Source: Pseudoduganella albidiflava (GTDB lineage Bacteria; Pseudomonadota; Gammaproteobacteria; Burkholderiales; Burkholderiaceae_D). Taken from it: a DNA stretch of 64,000 nucleotides. A model generated the notes under the pieces. That model was not told where the DNA came from. It did no database searches and saw nothing but the letters and a program-made list of their open reading frames with translations. How positions within the stretch are numbered: the stretch's first letter is position 1; each line of letters begins with the position of its first letter. The DNA lies in the NCBI RefSeq assembly GCF_004322755.1, contig NZ_CP036401.1, forward strand, positions 4,216,001 through 4,280,000. The letters are read 5' to 3'. Made by a program: the position numbers and the translations under genes. Positions 34,908 through 43,663 of this stretch are shown piece after piece.

Positions 34908-35387
34908 TCACTCTTTTTCGAGTTCAAATGCCTTGTGCAGCGCGCGCACGGCCAGCTCCATGTATTTCTCGTCGATCAGCACGGAAATCTTGATCTCGGA
35001 GGTCGAGATCATCATGATGTTGATGCTTTCGTCGGCCAGGGTGCGGAACATCTGCGAGGCCACGCCGACGTGGCTGCGCATGCCCACGCCGACCACGGAA
35101 ATCTTCGACACTTTCGCGTCGCCGATCAGCGAAGCGAAGCCGAGTTCGCCCTTCTGGCCTTCCAGCACTTCCAGTGCCTTGTTGTAGTCGTTGCGGGAAA
35201 CGGTGAACGTGAAGTCGGTCTTGCCTTCGACGGACTGGTTCTGGATGATCATGTCCACTTCGATATTGGCGTCGGCCACCGGGCCCAGGATGTGGTAAGC
35301 CACGCCCGGACGGTCGGGCACGCCCATCACGGTGATTTTGGCTTCATCGCGGTTGAAGGCGATGCCGGAGATGACTGCTTGTTCCAT
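34908..35387 (-). other. Possible internal start giving a lysC beta subunit
   Basis: In frame inside lysC, ATG at 35387 is preceded by GAGGA with a 7-nt spacer, better than the site of the full gene. The 159-residue product (MEQAVISGIAFNRDEAKITV onward) corresponds to the two ACT domains, matching the separately translated beta subunit of alpha2-beta2 aspartokinases in Bacillus and Corynebacterium. Use of this start here is inferred. Confidence 0.55.
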
Positions 35388-36152
35388 ATTGTCTTCCTCA
35401 AACGAAATCAGGGTACCGGACTTGGCTTCCTCGGCCAGGTCCATCAGCGGGTCGGTCAGCGACGACAGCACGCGCGTGGGCACGCGGTAGTTGCCGGCGA
35501 ATTCCACCGAGCGCGTCTGCAGTACTTTCGAACCCAGCGATGCCATTTCCAGCATCTCTTCGAAGGTGATGTGCTTCAGGCGGCGCGCTTCCGATACCAC
35601 GCGCGGATCGGTCGTGTAGACGCCATCCACGTCGGTGTAGATCAGGCACTCGTCCGCCTTCAGCGCGGCGGCGATCGCCACGGCGGAAGTATCGGAACCG
35701 CCGCGGCCCAGCGTGGCGATGTTGCTGTTCTCGTCCACGCCCTGGAAGCCCGTGATGATCACGATCTTGTTCTGGTCCAGGTCGGCGCGCACGCGCTTGT
35801 CGTCGATCGACTGGATGCGCGCCTTGGTGAACGCGGAGTCGGTCTTGATGCCGACCTGCCAGCCGGCGTACGACACGGCGGCCTTGCCGATCGCCTGCAG
35901 GGCCATCGACAGCAGGCCGACGGATACCTGTTCGCCGGTCGAGGCGATCATGTCCAGTTCGCGCGGGTCGGGCGGATTCTGGATTTCCTTGGCCAGCGCG
36001 ATCAGGCGATTGGTCTCGCCGGACATTGCCGACGGCACCACCACCACCTGGTGTCCCGCATCGTGCCATTTGGCGACACGGCGCGCGACGTTCTTGATAC
36101 GGTCCGTCGAACCCATCGACGTACCGCCGTATTTATGAACGATTAAAGCCAT
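34908..36152 (-). CDS. lysC: Aspartate kinase
   Basis: A 414-residue aspartokinase that phosphorylates aspartate at the entry to lysine, threonine, methionine and diaminopimelate synthesis. The kinase domain carries the family start VHKYGGTSMGS, GRGGSDTSAVAIAAAL and DVDGVYTTDPR. Two ACT domains occupy the C-terminal 150 residues (ITVMGVPDRPGVAYHILGPV; VSKISVVGVGMRSHVGVA), so feedback by lysine and/or threonine is expected. The ATG at 36152 begins at the conserved MALIVHKYGG; the upstream TTG at 36164 is less likely. An internal in-frame ATG at 35387 with a strong ribosome site could also produce a separate regulatory subunit. Confidence 0.96.
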   Translation of the reverse strand: MALIVHKYGGTSMGSTDRIKNVARRVAKWHDAGHQVVVVPSAMSGETNRLIALAKEIQNPPDPRELDMIASTGEQVSVGLLSMALQAIGKAAVSYAGWQVGIKTDSAFTKARIQSIDDKRVRADLDQNKIVIITGFQGVDENSNIATLGRGGSDTSAVAIAAALKADECLIYTDVDGVYTTDPRVVSEARRLKHITFEEMLEMASLGSKVLQTRSVEFAGNYRVPTRVLSSLTDPLMDLAEEAKSGTLISFEEDNMEQAVISGIAFNRDEAKITVMGVPDRPGVAYHILGPVADANIEVDMIIQNQSVEGKTDFTFTVSRNDYNKALEVLEGQKGELGFASLIGDAKVSKISVVGVGMRSHVGVASQMFRTLADESINIMMISTSEIKISVLIDEKYMELAVRALHKAFELEKE

Positions 36153-36284
36153 TGCGTTTTTCAATCGGTTGAAGTAAAGAGCCTTTTACTGTACCTGCTG
36201 CAATGCAAAAGGACAAGTCAAAAAAGTAATGAAGTCATACACTTAGGGCATAAGCTCATAAGAATATGGCTGGGTCGCCGAACT

Positions 36285-37667
36285 TTATTCGGCCTGCCAG
36301 CGCAGTGCTACGCGGAAATTCGCGTCAGTGGCAACATAATGGCAATCCATGCCGATGCCGGCCGCATACAACAGTCGGCCCGGAATGCCGACCACCGGCA
36401 GGCGCGAACGCTCCCAGGCCGGCGTGCCCAGCGACTGGTGGTGCTGCTTCAGGCCGCGCGTGGGCCGGTTCGGTGCGAGCTTGACGCGCTCGCCGCCGCG
36501 GCGGAACGAGATCGTCAGTTGCTGCTGTTGCAGCCAATCGGCGGCGATGCCCTCCTCCGCCGGCTCGAAATGCAGCGTGCCGCCATAGTCGGGGAACGCG
36601 ATCGACGCTTCGCCGTTCCAGCGGAAGTGCTGGACGGGGCGTTCGTCGTACTCGTCTTCCTCGGCGCCCGCCAGTTCCTTCGGTTTCGGCACCAGGTGCA
36701 CCCGGCCGCGGTGGCGGCGCACTTCGCAGTCGGGGTGCGTGACGAGCAGTTCCGCGCCATCGCGCGCTTCCAGCAACTGGGCGATCATCTCGGCCAGCCA
36801 CGCGGCGGACGGGATGCGGATGCCGCGCACGCCGAACCAGTGGCGCAGCAGGTTGTTGCGGCGGTCTTCGCCCAGCGCGCGCAGATGGTCGACGGCGATG
36901 CTGCCCTCCGCCAGCCCGGCCTGCAGGTCCTGCTCGGCCAGCTCAGTCAGCAGGCGCTGGGCCGAGCGGGCATGCGCGGCGCTGCGGGCAAAGCGCTCCT
37001 GGTAGCCGGGGAACGCCACGGCCAGCGCCGGCATCACCGTGTGGCGCAGCGCGTTGCGGGCGTAGCGGGTGTCGCTGTTCGATTCGTCGTCGATGTGCGC
37101 GATGCCGTGCGCGCTTGCGTGGGCTTCGAGCTGGGCGCGCGAGGCTTCCAGCAGCGGGCGCGCCAGCAGGATGTCGGCGCTGCCCAGCAGGCCCGGTGCC
37201 GTGTTGAAGGCATCCATGCCGGACAGGCCGGCCGGGCCGGCACCCCGTGCGAGTTGCAGCAGGATCGTCTCGGCTTGATCATCGAGGTGATGCGCCGTCA
37301 GCAGCAGCGCCACGCCATGTTCGCGGCACAGCTCTCCCAGCGCCGCATAGCGTGCCTGGCGCGCCGAGGCTTCGGTGCCGGATTTGCGGTCCGCCAGGGT
37401 GACCCGGCGCGCGGCGAAAGTGATGCCGAGCTTTTCGCATTCGGCGGCGCAGTGGGCTTCCCAGGCATCGGCGCTCGGGCTCAGGCCGTGGTGGATGTGG
37501 AAGGCGAACAGCGGCGCGCCGTCGACGGTGGCGCGGGCCAGGTGCAGCAGGACGGAAGAATCGAGGCCGCCGCTGTAGGCGATGGCGATGGGCTGGCCGG
37601 CTTCGCGGGGAAGCCTGGAGACCTCGCCGGCAAAGACTTGCGGGAGGCTTGTGTGTCGGGACTTCAT
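36285..37667 (-). CDS. tilS: tRNA(Ile)-lysidine synthase
   Basis: A 460-residue enzyme that converts C34 of tRNA-Ile2(CAU) to lysidine so that it reads AUA. The ATP-binding P-loop is IAYSGGLDSSVLLHLAR (SGGLDSS at residues 32-38), followed by FHIHHGLSPSADAWE and LTAHHLDDQAETILLQLARG. The C-terminal TilS_C domain is present (ISFRRGGERVKLAPNRPTRG, LKQHHQSLGTPAWERSRLPV). The start at 37667 gives the usual short N-terminus; an upstream extension runs into repeat DNA. It lies downstream of accA in the same direction, separated by 155 bp containing a 12-bp-arm palindrome, an arrangement seen in many betaproteobacteria. Confidence 0.95.
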   Translation of the reverse strand: MKSRHTSLPQVFAGEVSRLPREAGQPIAIAYSGGLDSSVLLHLARATVDGAPLFAFHIHHGLSPSADAWEAHCAAECEKLGITFAARRVTLADRKSGTEASARQARYAALGELCREHGVALLLTAHHLDDQAETILLQLARGAGPAGLSGMDAFNTAPGLLGSADILLARPLLEASRAQLEAHASAHGIAHIDDESNSDTRYARNALRHTVMPALAVAFPGYQERFARSAAHARSAQRLLTELAEQDLQAGLAEGSIAVDHLRALGEDRRNNLLRHWFGVRGIRIPSAAWLAEMIAQLLEARDGAELLVTHPDCEVRRHRGRVHLVPKPKELAGAEEDEYDERPVQHFRWNGEASIAFPDYGGTLHFEPAEEGIAADWLQQQQLTISFRRGGERVKLAPNRPTRGLKQHHQSLGTPAWERSRLPVVGIPGRLLYAAGIGMDCHYVATDANFRVALRWQAE

Positions 37668-37689
37668 GCGGAACCCAAAGGCAGGTGCC

Positions 37690-37716
37690 AGGGTCAGACC
37701 CGTCGGGTCTGACCCT
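37690..37716. repeat. 12-bp-arm palindrome (GGGTCAGACCC type)
   Basis: AGGGTCAGACCC (37690-37701) and GGGTCTGACCCT (37705-37716) form a perfect 12-bp inverted repeat with a 3-nt loop, between accA and tilS. It resembles REP-like elements dispersed in Massilia-type genomes and could also act as a hairpin attenuating tilS. A related GGTCGGACAGACC word lies near 41013-41026. Confidence 0.7.
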
Positions 37717-37822
37717 AGGGTTTGCCATGGGGGTGAAAGGATGCGTGATGGCGCACTAGCGGGAGAACAGGGCCGGACCCCATCGGCGGTCCGTTCCCAT
37801 TTTGAAGCAACGTTGTCGCGGA

Positions 37823-38797
37823 TTATTCCGGCGACGTGGTTTCCTTGAACTTGCCGTAGCTCATCAGCTTCTGGTGGCGCTGTTCGAGCAGGTCCTTTGT
37901 CTTGACGCCCTGGAACTGGCGCAGCGAATCTGCCAGCGCGCGCTTCAGCAGGCGCGCCATTTCCTTCGGGTCGCGGTGGGCGCCGCCCAGCGGTTCGGAA
38001 ACGATCTTGTCGACCAGGCCCATGGCCTTCAGGCGGTGCGCGGTCAGGCCCAGCGCTTCGGCGGCTTCGGAGGCGCGTTCGGCCGTCTTCCACAGGATCG
38101 ATGCGCAGCCTTCCGGAGAGATCACGGAATACGTGGCGTATTGCAGCATCAGCACGGAGTCGCCGACGGCAATCGCCAGCGCGCCGCCGGAGCCGCCTTC
38201 GCCGATGATGGTGGCGATCAGCGGCACCTTCAGTTCGGCCATCACGTACAGGTTGTGGCCGATCGCTTCGGACTGGCCGCGCTCTTCGGCATCGATGCCG
38301 GGGAAGGCGCCGGGCGTGTCGACGAAGGTGAAGATCGGCAGGTTGAATTTCTCGGCCACCTTCATCAGGCGCATGGCCTTGCGGTAGCCTTCCGGCTTGG
38401 GCATGCCGAAGTTGCGCAGCGCGCGTTCCTTCGTGTCGCGGCCCTTCTGGTGGCCGATCACCATGCAGGGCTGGCCATTGAAGCGGGCCAGGCCGCCGAC
38501 GATCGACTGGTCGTCGGCATAGGTGCGGTCGCCATGCAGTTCATGGAAGTCCGTGAAGATCTCGTTCACGTAATCCATCGTGTAGGGCCGCTGCGGGTGG
38601 CGGGCGATCTGCGATACCTGCCACGGCGTGAGCTTGGCGTAGATATCCTTGGTCAGTTGCTGGCTCTTCTTGGCGAGGCGGTCGATTTCTTCCGAAATGT
38701 CGACGGCGGAATCATCCTGCACGAAGCGCAGCTCTTCAATCTTGGAATCGAGCTCCGCGATGGGCTGCTCAAAATTGAGGAAAGTAGTTTTGGTCAT
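37823..38797 (-). CDS. accA: Acetyl-CoA carboxylase carboxyltransferase subunit alpha
   Basis: A 324-residue subunit that, with AccD, transfers carboxyl from carboxybiotin to acetyl-CoA in fatty acid synthesis. The full family pattern is present: [18 protein letters not shown] at the N-terminus, [56 protein letters not shown] and [20 protein letters not shown]. Length is normal. The ATG at 38797 has GGAGG four nt upstream. It is followed by tilS on the same strand and preceded by a 3-methyladenine glycosylase gene. Confidence 0.97.
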   Translation of the reverse strand: MTKTTFLNFEQPIAELDSKIEELRFVQDDSAVDISEEIDRLAKKSQQLTKDIYAKLTPWQVSQIARHPQRPYTMDYVNEIFTDFHELHGDRTYADDQSIVGGLARFNGQPCMVIGHQKGRDTKERALRNFGMPKPEGYRKAMRLMKVAEKFNLPIFTFVDTPGAFPGIDAEERGQSEAIGHNLYVMAELKVPLIATIIGEGGSGGALAIAVGDSVLMLQYATYSVISPEGCASILWKTAERASEAAEALGLTAHRLKAMGLVDKIVSEPLGGAHRDPKEMARLLKRALADSLRQFQGVKTKDLLEQRHQKLMSYGKFKETTSPE

Positions 38798-38869
38798 TGG
38801 TCCTCCGAGAGTATGAACCCAGGGCGCGCTCGCGCAGGCGGAGCGGGCGAGGCTTCAAAATTTTTTTGG

Positions 38870-39532
38870 CTATTCTACCGGAACAGGATCGAGGCTACGC
38901 CATAAATACCAGGTGGCGACAGTGCGATACGGTTCCCAGTTGGCCGCCACCTCGCGCGCATCGCTGCGGGAAACAGGCTCGCCGGAAAAATAGTTGTGGC
39001 TGATGCCCGCGATCAGGCGCGGGTCGTCCAGCGGCAGCACGTTGGGCCGCAGCAGGTTAAAGATCAGGAACATTTCCGCTGTCCAGCGCGTGATGCCGCG
39101 AATCTGGACCAGCTCCGCAATCACGGCTTCATCTTCCATCTGGTGCCACTCGCCGGCATGCACCTTCTTTGCCTTGAAATTGTCGGCCAGGTCGAGGATG
39201 TATTCCGTCTTGCGCTTGGAGAGGCCGCACGCGGCCAGTTCTTCCGCGCCAGCCTTGATGACGAGCGCGGGGGTGAATTTGGGGATCGCCACCAGCAGCT
39301 TCTGCCATGCCGCGCTGGCGGCCTTGGGCGTGACCTGCTGGTTGACGATGGAGCGCGCCAGGGTGGTGAACGGGTCGTCGTGCCCCACCAGGTGCAGGTC
39401 GCCGAACTGGGGAATGAGCTTGTTCATGATGCGGTCGCGCCGCATCAGCTCGGCCTTGGCCTCTTCCCAGTATGGCGGCACGGCCACCTGGCGGCCCGTG
39501 CCGCCCGATTTATCCCTGGACTGGAGCACCAT
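38870..39532 (-). CDS. HhH-GPD DNA-3-methyladenine glycosylase (AlkA-like)
   Basis: A 220-residue base-excision repair glycosylase. The helix-hairpin-helix is LVQIRGITRWTAEMFLIF and the catalytic aspartate follows in VLPLDDPRLI; the substrate-side helices include LARSIVNQQVTPKAASAAW and LSKRKTEYILDLADNF. It probably removes 3-methyladenine and related alkylated bases. It lacks the N-terminal domain of E. coli AlkA, as in the shorter AlkA/Mag group. The ATG overlaps the cysS stop (TAATG), so the two genes are coupled. Confidence 0.92.
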   Translation of the reverse strand: MVLQSRDKSGGTGRQVAVPPYWEEAKAELMRRDRIMNKLIPQFGDLHLVGHDDPFTTLARSIVNQQVTPKAASAAWQKLLVAIPKFTPALVIKAGAEELAACGLSKRKTEYILDLADNFKAKKVHAGEWHQMEDEAVIAELVQIRGITRWTAEMFLIFNLLRPNVLPLDDPRLIAGISHNYFSGEPVSRSDAREVAANWEPYRTVATWYLWRSLDPVPVE

Positions 39533-40917
39533 TATGCGCGGCGCCAGTTCGTCGTGCCGTCGGGCTTGTCCTCGAGGACGACGCCGGCAGCCAGCAGGTC
39601 GGCGCGGATCTTGTCCGCCTGCGCGAAGTCGCGCGCCTTCTTCGCCGCAGCGCGCGCCGCGATCGCCTCGAGGATGGCCACTTCGCCGAAGCCGTCGGCC
39701 ACGCCGGCCTGCAGGAATTCCTGCGGGTTGCGCTCCAGCAGGCCCAGCACGGCGGCCAGGCCCTTCAGCTGGCGCACCGCTTCCGGCGACTTCGACCGGT
39801 TCACTTCCGAGGCCAGGTCGAACAGTACGGCGACCGCGATCGGGGTGTTGAAGTCATCGTCCATCGCTTCCGCGAAGCGTTGCGCATGCGGCTCGTTCCA
39901 GTCCAGTTCCGCGCCGTCGCCCTGCACGCCGTCGAGGGCCGTGTAGAGACGGGTCAGCGCGCCGCGGGCATCCTCGATATGCGTGTCGGAATAATTCAGT
40001 GGGCTGCGGTAGTGGGCGCGCAGGATGAAGAAGCGCACCACTTCGGCATCGAATTTCTTCAGCACGTCGCGGATGGTGAAGAAATTGCCGAGGGACTTCG
40101 ACATCTTCTCGTTATCGACGCGCACGAAGCCGTTGTGGATCCAGTAGTTCGCCAGGGGCTTGCCGAACGCCCCTTCGGACTGGGCGATCTCGTTTTCATG
40201 GTGCGGGAATTGGAGGTCCTGGCCGCCGCCATGGATGTCGAACTGTTCGCCGAGCAGCGCGCACGCCATCGCCGAGCATTCGATGTGCCAGCCCGGGCGG
40301 CCACTGCCCCACTTGGAGTCCCATTTCACTTCGGCCGGTTCGCTTTCCTTCGAAGCCTTCCACAGCACGAAGTCGAGCGGATCGCGCTTGCCGGTATTGA
40401 CGTCCACGCGCTCGCCGGCGCGCAGATCGTCGAGCGACTTGCCGGACAGCTTGCCGTAGCCTTCGAAGCCGCGCACGGCATAGTTCACGTCGCCGTCCTC
40501 GGCGCGGTAGGCCAGGCCTTTCGCCTCGAGCTTGTCGATGATCGACAGCATTTGCGGCACATATTGCGTGGCATGCGGTACGTCGGTCGGCGGCAGGATG
40601 CCGAGTGCCTCGGTGTCCTCGTCCATGTAGCGTTCGAAGCGCGAGGTCAGCGAGTAGATCGATTCGTTGTTGTCGACCGCTCGACGGATGATCTTGTCTT
40701 CGATGTCCGTGACATTGCGCACGTATTGCACGTCGTAGCCCGATGCCTTCAGCCAGCGGTAGATGACGTCGAACGCCATCATCATGCGCGCATGGCCCAC
40801 GTGGCAGTAGTCGTAGACCGTCATGCCGCAGACATACATGCGGACCTTGCCCGCTTCCATTGGAGTGAACGTCTGCTTGTCGCGCGCCAGCGTGTTATAG
40901 ATCTTTAAGTTGCTCAT
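39532..40917 (-). CDS. cysS: Cysteinyl-tRNA synthetase
   Basis: A 461-residue class I aminoacyl-tRNA synthetase. The HIGH-type motif is HVGH at 39-42 ([20 protein letters not shown]), the KMSKS loop is at 271-275, and zinc ligands include Cys30, Cys214 and the [11 protein letters not shown] block. The C-terminal anticodon-binding DALR-like region is complete. The ATG at 40917 gives the usual [10 protein letters not shown] start; codons upstream extend in frame but read non-family residues. It is followed without gap by the glycosylase gene. A hairpin sits in its leader at 40959-41004. Confidence 0.97.
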   Translation of the reverse strand: MSNLKIYNTLARDKQTFTPMEAGKVRMYVCGMTVYDYCHVGHARMMMAFDVIYRWLKASGYDVQYVRNVTDIEDKIIRRAVDNNESIYSLTSRFERYMDEDTEALGILPPTDVPHATQYVPQMLSIIDKLEAKGLAYRAEDGDVNYAVRGFEGYGKLSGKSLDDLRAGERVDVNTGKRDPLDFVLWKASKESEPAEVKWDSKWGSGRPGWHIECSAMACALLGEQFDIHGGGQDLQFPHHENEIAQSEGAFGKPLANYWIHNGFVRVDNEKMSKSLGNFFTIRDVLKKFDAEVVRFFILRAHYRSPLNYSDTHIEDARGALTRLYTALDGVQGDGAELDWNEPHAQRFAEAMDDDFNTPIAVAVLFDLASEVNRSKSPEAVRQLKGLAAVLGLLERNPQEFLQAGVADGFGEVAILEAIAARAAAKKARDFAQADKIRADLLAAGVVLEDKPDGTTNWRRA

Positions 40918-40958
40918 CGGACTCTTGTTTTCTTCGGCGCCCTGCCCCAACGCACAAA

Positions 40959-41004
40959 GAGAAAACCGGGTGCCGGCATCGCACGTGCCGCACCGGGTTT
41001 TCTC
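40959..41004. repeat. Imperfect hairpin in the cysS leader
   Basis: GAGAAAACCGGGTGC (40959-40973) pairs with GCACCGGGTTTTCTC (40990-41004) with one internal mismatch. It lies 42 bp upstream of cysS, and on the minus strand a short A/T-rich arm ends the stem. It may be an attenuator or a terminator for upstream transcription; AAAACC..GGTTTT symmetry makes it bidirectional. Confidence 0.45.
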
Positions 41005-41191
41005 GATCGCCTGGGGTCGGACAGACCCGCCGTAGTTCTTCGCCGGCGCCCCGCAAACGACGCTGCAGGGTGCCTGGCTGTTCTCATGTTCTGCTTCCCG
41101 CTCTGAACGGTCTAGAATGGAAGCCGTCGCCAAGTATAGCATTGATAAAATGACCTGGGCTCAATATCCACCCTGCAAGAAAGACAGGAAC

Positions 41192-41890
41192 ATGCACAAC
41201 AATAAGCTGCACTACAGAACCATGATTGCCGGGCTGCTGCTGTCCGGTTCGGTGTTCGCCGCCAACCCGCAGGTATCGCTGAAAACCACCGCCGGCGAGA
41301 TCGTGCTGGAGCTGAACCAGGAAAAAGCGCCGAAGTCGGTGGCGAATTTCCTGGCGTATGTGAAGAGCGGCTTCTACAAGGACACCATCTTCCACCGCGT
41401 GATCGACGGCTTCATGATCCAGGGCGGCGGCTACACGAAGGACCTGAAGGGCAAGCCCACGCGCCCGCCGGTTCCCAGCGAATCGAAGAACGGCCTGAAC
41501 AACGTGATGTACTCGGTGGCGATGGCGCGCATGGATAACCCGAACTCGGCCACGTCGCAATTCTTCATCAACGTGGCCGACAACATGGCGCTCGACTATC
41601 CGAACTTCGACGGCGTCGGCTATACCGTGTTCGGCCGCGTGATCTCCGGCTACGAAGTGGTGGACAAGATCAAGGGCGTGCTGGTGGACGACAAGAGCTT
41701 CGTGTTCCAGAACGTGCCGGTCACGCCGATCATCGTCAAGTCGGCCACCGTGCTGAAGAAGCCGATCGAGCCGAAGCAGCCGCCGGGCCAGGCCGCGCAG
41801 CCGCAGGCCGAACCCCAGCCGCAGCCGGAACCGCAGCCGGCGGCCGCGCCGGACGCGGCGTCCGGAGCAGCGCCGGCGCCGGCACAGTAA
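41192..41890 (+). CDS. ppiA: Periplasmic cyclophilin-type peptidyl-prolyl isomerase
   Basis: A 232-residue exported PPIase. A signal peptide (MIAGLLLSGSVFA, cleavage before ANPQ) precedes a cyclophilin domain (about 28-190) with [35 protein letters not shown] and VFGRVISGYEVVDKI; the catalytic Arg-Phe-Gln set is recognisable in FHRV and SQFF. A proline-glutamine-alanine-rich tail of about 40 residues follows. The ATG at 41192 has AGGA close by; an internal ATG at 41222 would also keep the signal. It is the first gene of a trio with ppiB and lpxH on the plus strand. Confidence 0.92.
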   Translation: MHNNKLHYRTMIAGLLLSGSVFAANPQVSLKTTAGEIVLELNQEKAPKSVANFLAYVKSGFYKDTIFHRVIDGFMIQGGGYTKDLKGKPTRPPVPSESKNGLNNVMYSVAMARMDNPNSATSQFFINVADNMALDYPNFDGVGYTVFGRVISGYEVVDKIKGVLVDDKSFVFQNVPVTPIIVKSATVLKKPIEPKQPPGQAAQPQAEPQPQPEPQPAAAPDAASGAAPAPAQ

Positions 41891-41965
41891 AATAGCGTTT
41901 TGCCATGGGCTGCTGTAATATCGCGGCCCTCTTCTGAATACTCTTGCAAATCAACGGAAAAGACC

Positions 41966-42457
41966 ATGACCACCATTACCATCACCACGAACAAGGGCAA
42001 GATCGTTGCCGAGCTGGACGCTGAAAAAGCGCCGAAGACCGTCGAGAACTTCCTGAACTATGCGAAGGCCGGCCACTACGACAACACCATCTTCCACCGC
42101 GTGATCGATGGCTTCATGATCCAGGGCGGCGGTTTCGAGCCGGGCATGAAGCAGAAGCCGGCCGACCAGACCGTGGAAAACGAAGCCAAGAACGGCTTGA
42201 AGAACGAGCCGTACACGCTGGCGATGGCCCGTACCTCGGCCCCGCACTCCGCCTCGGCGCAGTTCTTCATCAACGTGAAGAACAACAGCTTCCTCGACTA
42301 CCCGGGCCAGGATGGCTGGGGCTATGCCGTGTTCGGCGTGGTCACCGAAGGCAAGGAAGTCGTCGATGAAATCCGCAAGGTGAAGACCACGCGCAGCGGC
42401 ATGTTCGCCGACGTGCCGGTGGAAGACGTGATCATCGAAAAAGTCGAAGCGGCTTAA
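41966..42457 (+). CDS. ppiB: Cytoplasmic cyclophilin-type peptidyl-prolyl isomerase
   Basis: A 163-residue cytoplasmic cyclophilin with no signal peptide: [59 protein letters not shown] and [19 protein letters not shown]. It is a close paralogue of the exported enzyme 75 bp upstream, so a tandem duplication followed by loss or gain of the signal peptide is likely. The ATG at 41966 follows GGAAAAGACC. lpxH starts 35 bp downstream, as in many proteobacteria. Confidence 0.95.
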   Translation: MTTITITTNKGKIVAELDAEKAPKTVENFLNYAKAGHYDNTIFHRVIDGFMIQGGGFEPGMKQKPADQTVENEAKNGLKNEPYTLAMARTSAPHSASAQFFINVKNNSFLDYPGQDGWGYAVFGVVTEGKEVVDEIRKVKTTRSGMFADVPVEDVIIEKVEAA

Positions 42458-42492
42458 TTGCCTCGACCTTTGCTTCGAGCTTTGTTTTTGCC

Positions 42493-43236
42493 TTGATCTT
42501 ATTTATCTCCGACCTGCACCTGCAGGTCGACCGGCCCGCGCTGACCGAAGCCTTCGTGCGCTTCGTCGATGAGCGGGCCCGTTTCGCCCGGCGGCTTTAC
42601 CTGCTGGGCGACCTCTTCGAATACTGGGCCGGCGACGACGACCTGGACGATCCCTTCCACGCCCGTATCGCGGCCATGCTGCGCACGCTGGCCGATGGCG
42701 GTGTCGAGGTCTTCTGGATCGCCGGCAATCGCGATTTCCTCGTCGGCGAACGCTTCGCTGTCGCCGCCGGCCTGACCCTGCTGCCGGAAACCTGGCTCAT
42801 TGAAGACCATGGCCGCCGCATCGTGCTCGTGCACGGCGACGCGCAATGCACCGACGACGTCAAGTACATGGCCTTCCGCGCTCAGGTGCGCCAGCCCGGC
42901 TGGCAACAGCAATTCCTGGCCATGCCGCTGGCGCAGCGCAAGGCGATCATCGCAGGCCTGCGCGACAACAGCCGCAAGGACCAGGGCGAAAAATCCTACG
43001 AGATCATGGACGTGACGCCGCAGGCCATCGACGACGTCTTCGCGCAAACCGGCGCCGACGTGATGATCCACGGCCACACGCACCGCCCTGCCCTGCACAC
43101 CCGCGGCGGCAAGCTGCGCTACGTGCTGCCGGATTGGGAACCGGAATCCTTGCCGCCGCGCGGCGGCTGGATTGCGATCGGCGACGATGGCGCGATCACG
43201 CGGCACGCGCTGGACGGCAGCGTGGAAAACCGGTGA
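42493..43236 (+). CDS. lpxH: UDP-2,3-diacylglucosamine diphosphatase
   Basis: A 247-residue metallophosphoesterase that makes lipid X in lipid A synthesis at the inner membrane. All seven LpxH metal ligands can be placed: Asp7 and His9 (ISDLHL), Asp40 (LGDLFEYW), Asn79 (AGNRDF), His114 (VHGD), His195 and His197 (GHTH), at positions that nearly equal those of the E. coli enzyme. The start must be the TTG at 42493, because upstream in-frame codons offer no ATG or GTG after the ppiB stop; there is no clear SD, so translation may depend on coupling to ppiB. The gene ends before a repeat-rich spacer. Confidence 0.95.
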   Translation: MILFISDLHLQVDRPALTEAFVRFVDERARFARRLYLLGDLFEYWAGDDDLDDPFHARIAAMLRTLADGGVEVFWIAGNRDFLVGERFAVAAGLTLLPETWLIEDHGRRIVLVHGDAQCTDDVKYMAFRAQVRQPGWQQQFLAMPLAQRKAIIAGLRDNSRKDQGEKSYEIMDVTPQAIDDVFAQTGADVMIHGHTHRPALHTRGGKLRYVLPDWEPESLPPRGGWIAIGDDGAITRHALDGSVENR

Positions 43237-43281
43237 CAGGCTCTAATGCCGCTTAGATAAGCCACCCCAAGTGCAAATTCC

Positions 43282-43451
43282 GGGGTCAGGGAGGAATACT
43301 GGCTTGCAAGCCAGTATCGCTACGTCGGCAAGGAGCGATGCTCCTTGAAACCCCGACTACGCCCCGCCGGGGTGAAGCAGGGGTTTCGCGAAGCATGCTT
43401 CGCGCCTGCGGAACGGTGCTGGCATGTAGGCCAGCGCTCCTCCCTGACCCC
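43282..43451. mobile_element. 170-bp MITE-like element with 13-bp perfect TIRs
   Basis: GGGGTCAGGGAGG (43282-43294) and CCTCCCTGACCCC (43439-43451) are perfect terminal inverted repeats. Inside are four hairpins: a 22-bp palindrome at 43296-43317, CAAGGAGC-GAT-GCTCCTTG at 43329-43347, an 18-bp palindrome at 43387-43404, and GCTGGC-ATGTAG-GCCAGC at 43418-43435. No ORF of note and no target-site duplication are seen. It looks like a non-autonomous element or a structured repeat RNA. Confidence 0.7.
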
Positions 43452-43526
43452 AGCCCTTCGCTGTTGGGGGGGAATGCATGCGCTTTCATATATCAAGTAT
43501 CGCTTAACTTAACGGCATTCAAAAAC

Positions 43527-43660
43527 GGTGACAGTCACCATTTTTCCGGAAACATTTCCTGGAAATTGGTGACTGTCACCGTTTTTCTGGAAACATTTCC
43601 TGGAAATTGGTGACTGTCACCGTTTTTTTTCCTGGAAATCGGAGCCTGCCACCGGTTCTT
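43527..43660. repeat. Tandem GGTGACTGTCACC palindromic repeat
   Basis: Three 13-bp palindromes GGTGAC(A/T)GTCACC at 43527-43539, 43568-43580 and 43609-43621 have a 41-bp period, with TTTCC(T)GGAAA palindromes between and a decayed fourth copy to about 43660. The array ends next to the DinB gene stop. It is a dispersed-repeat type with no coding content. Confidence 0.8.
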
Positions 43661-43663
43661 TTA

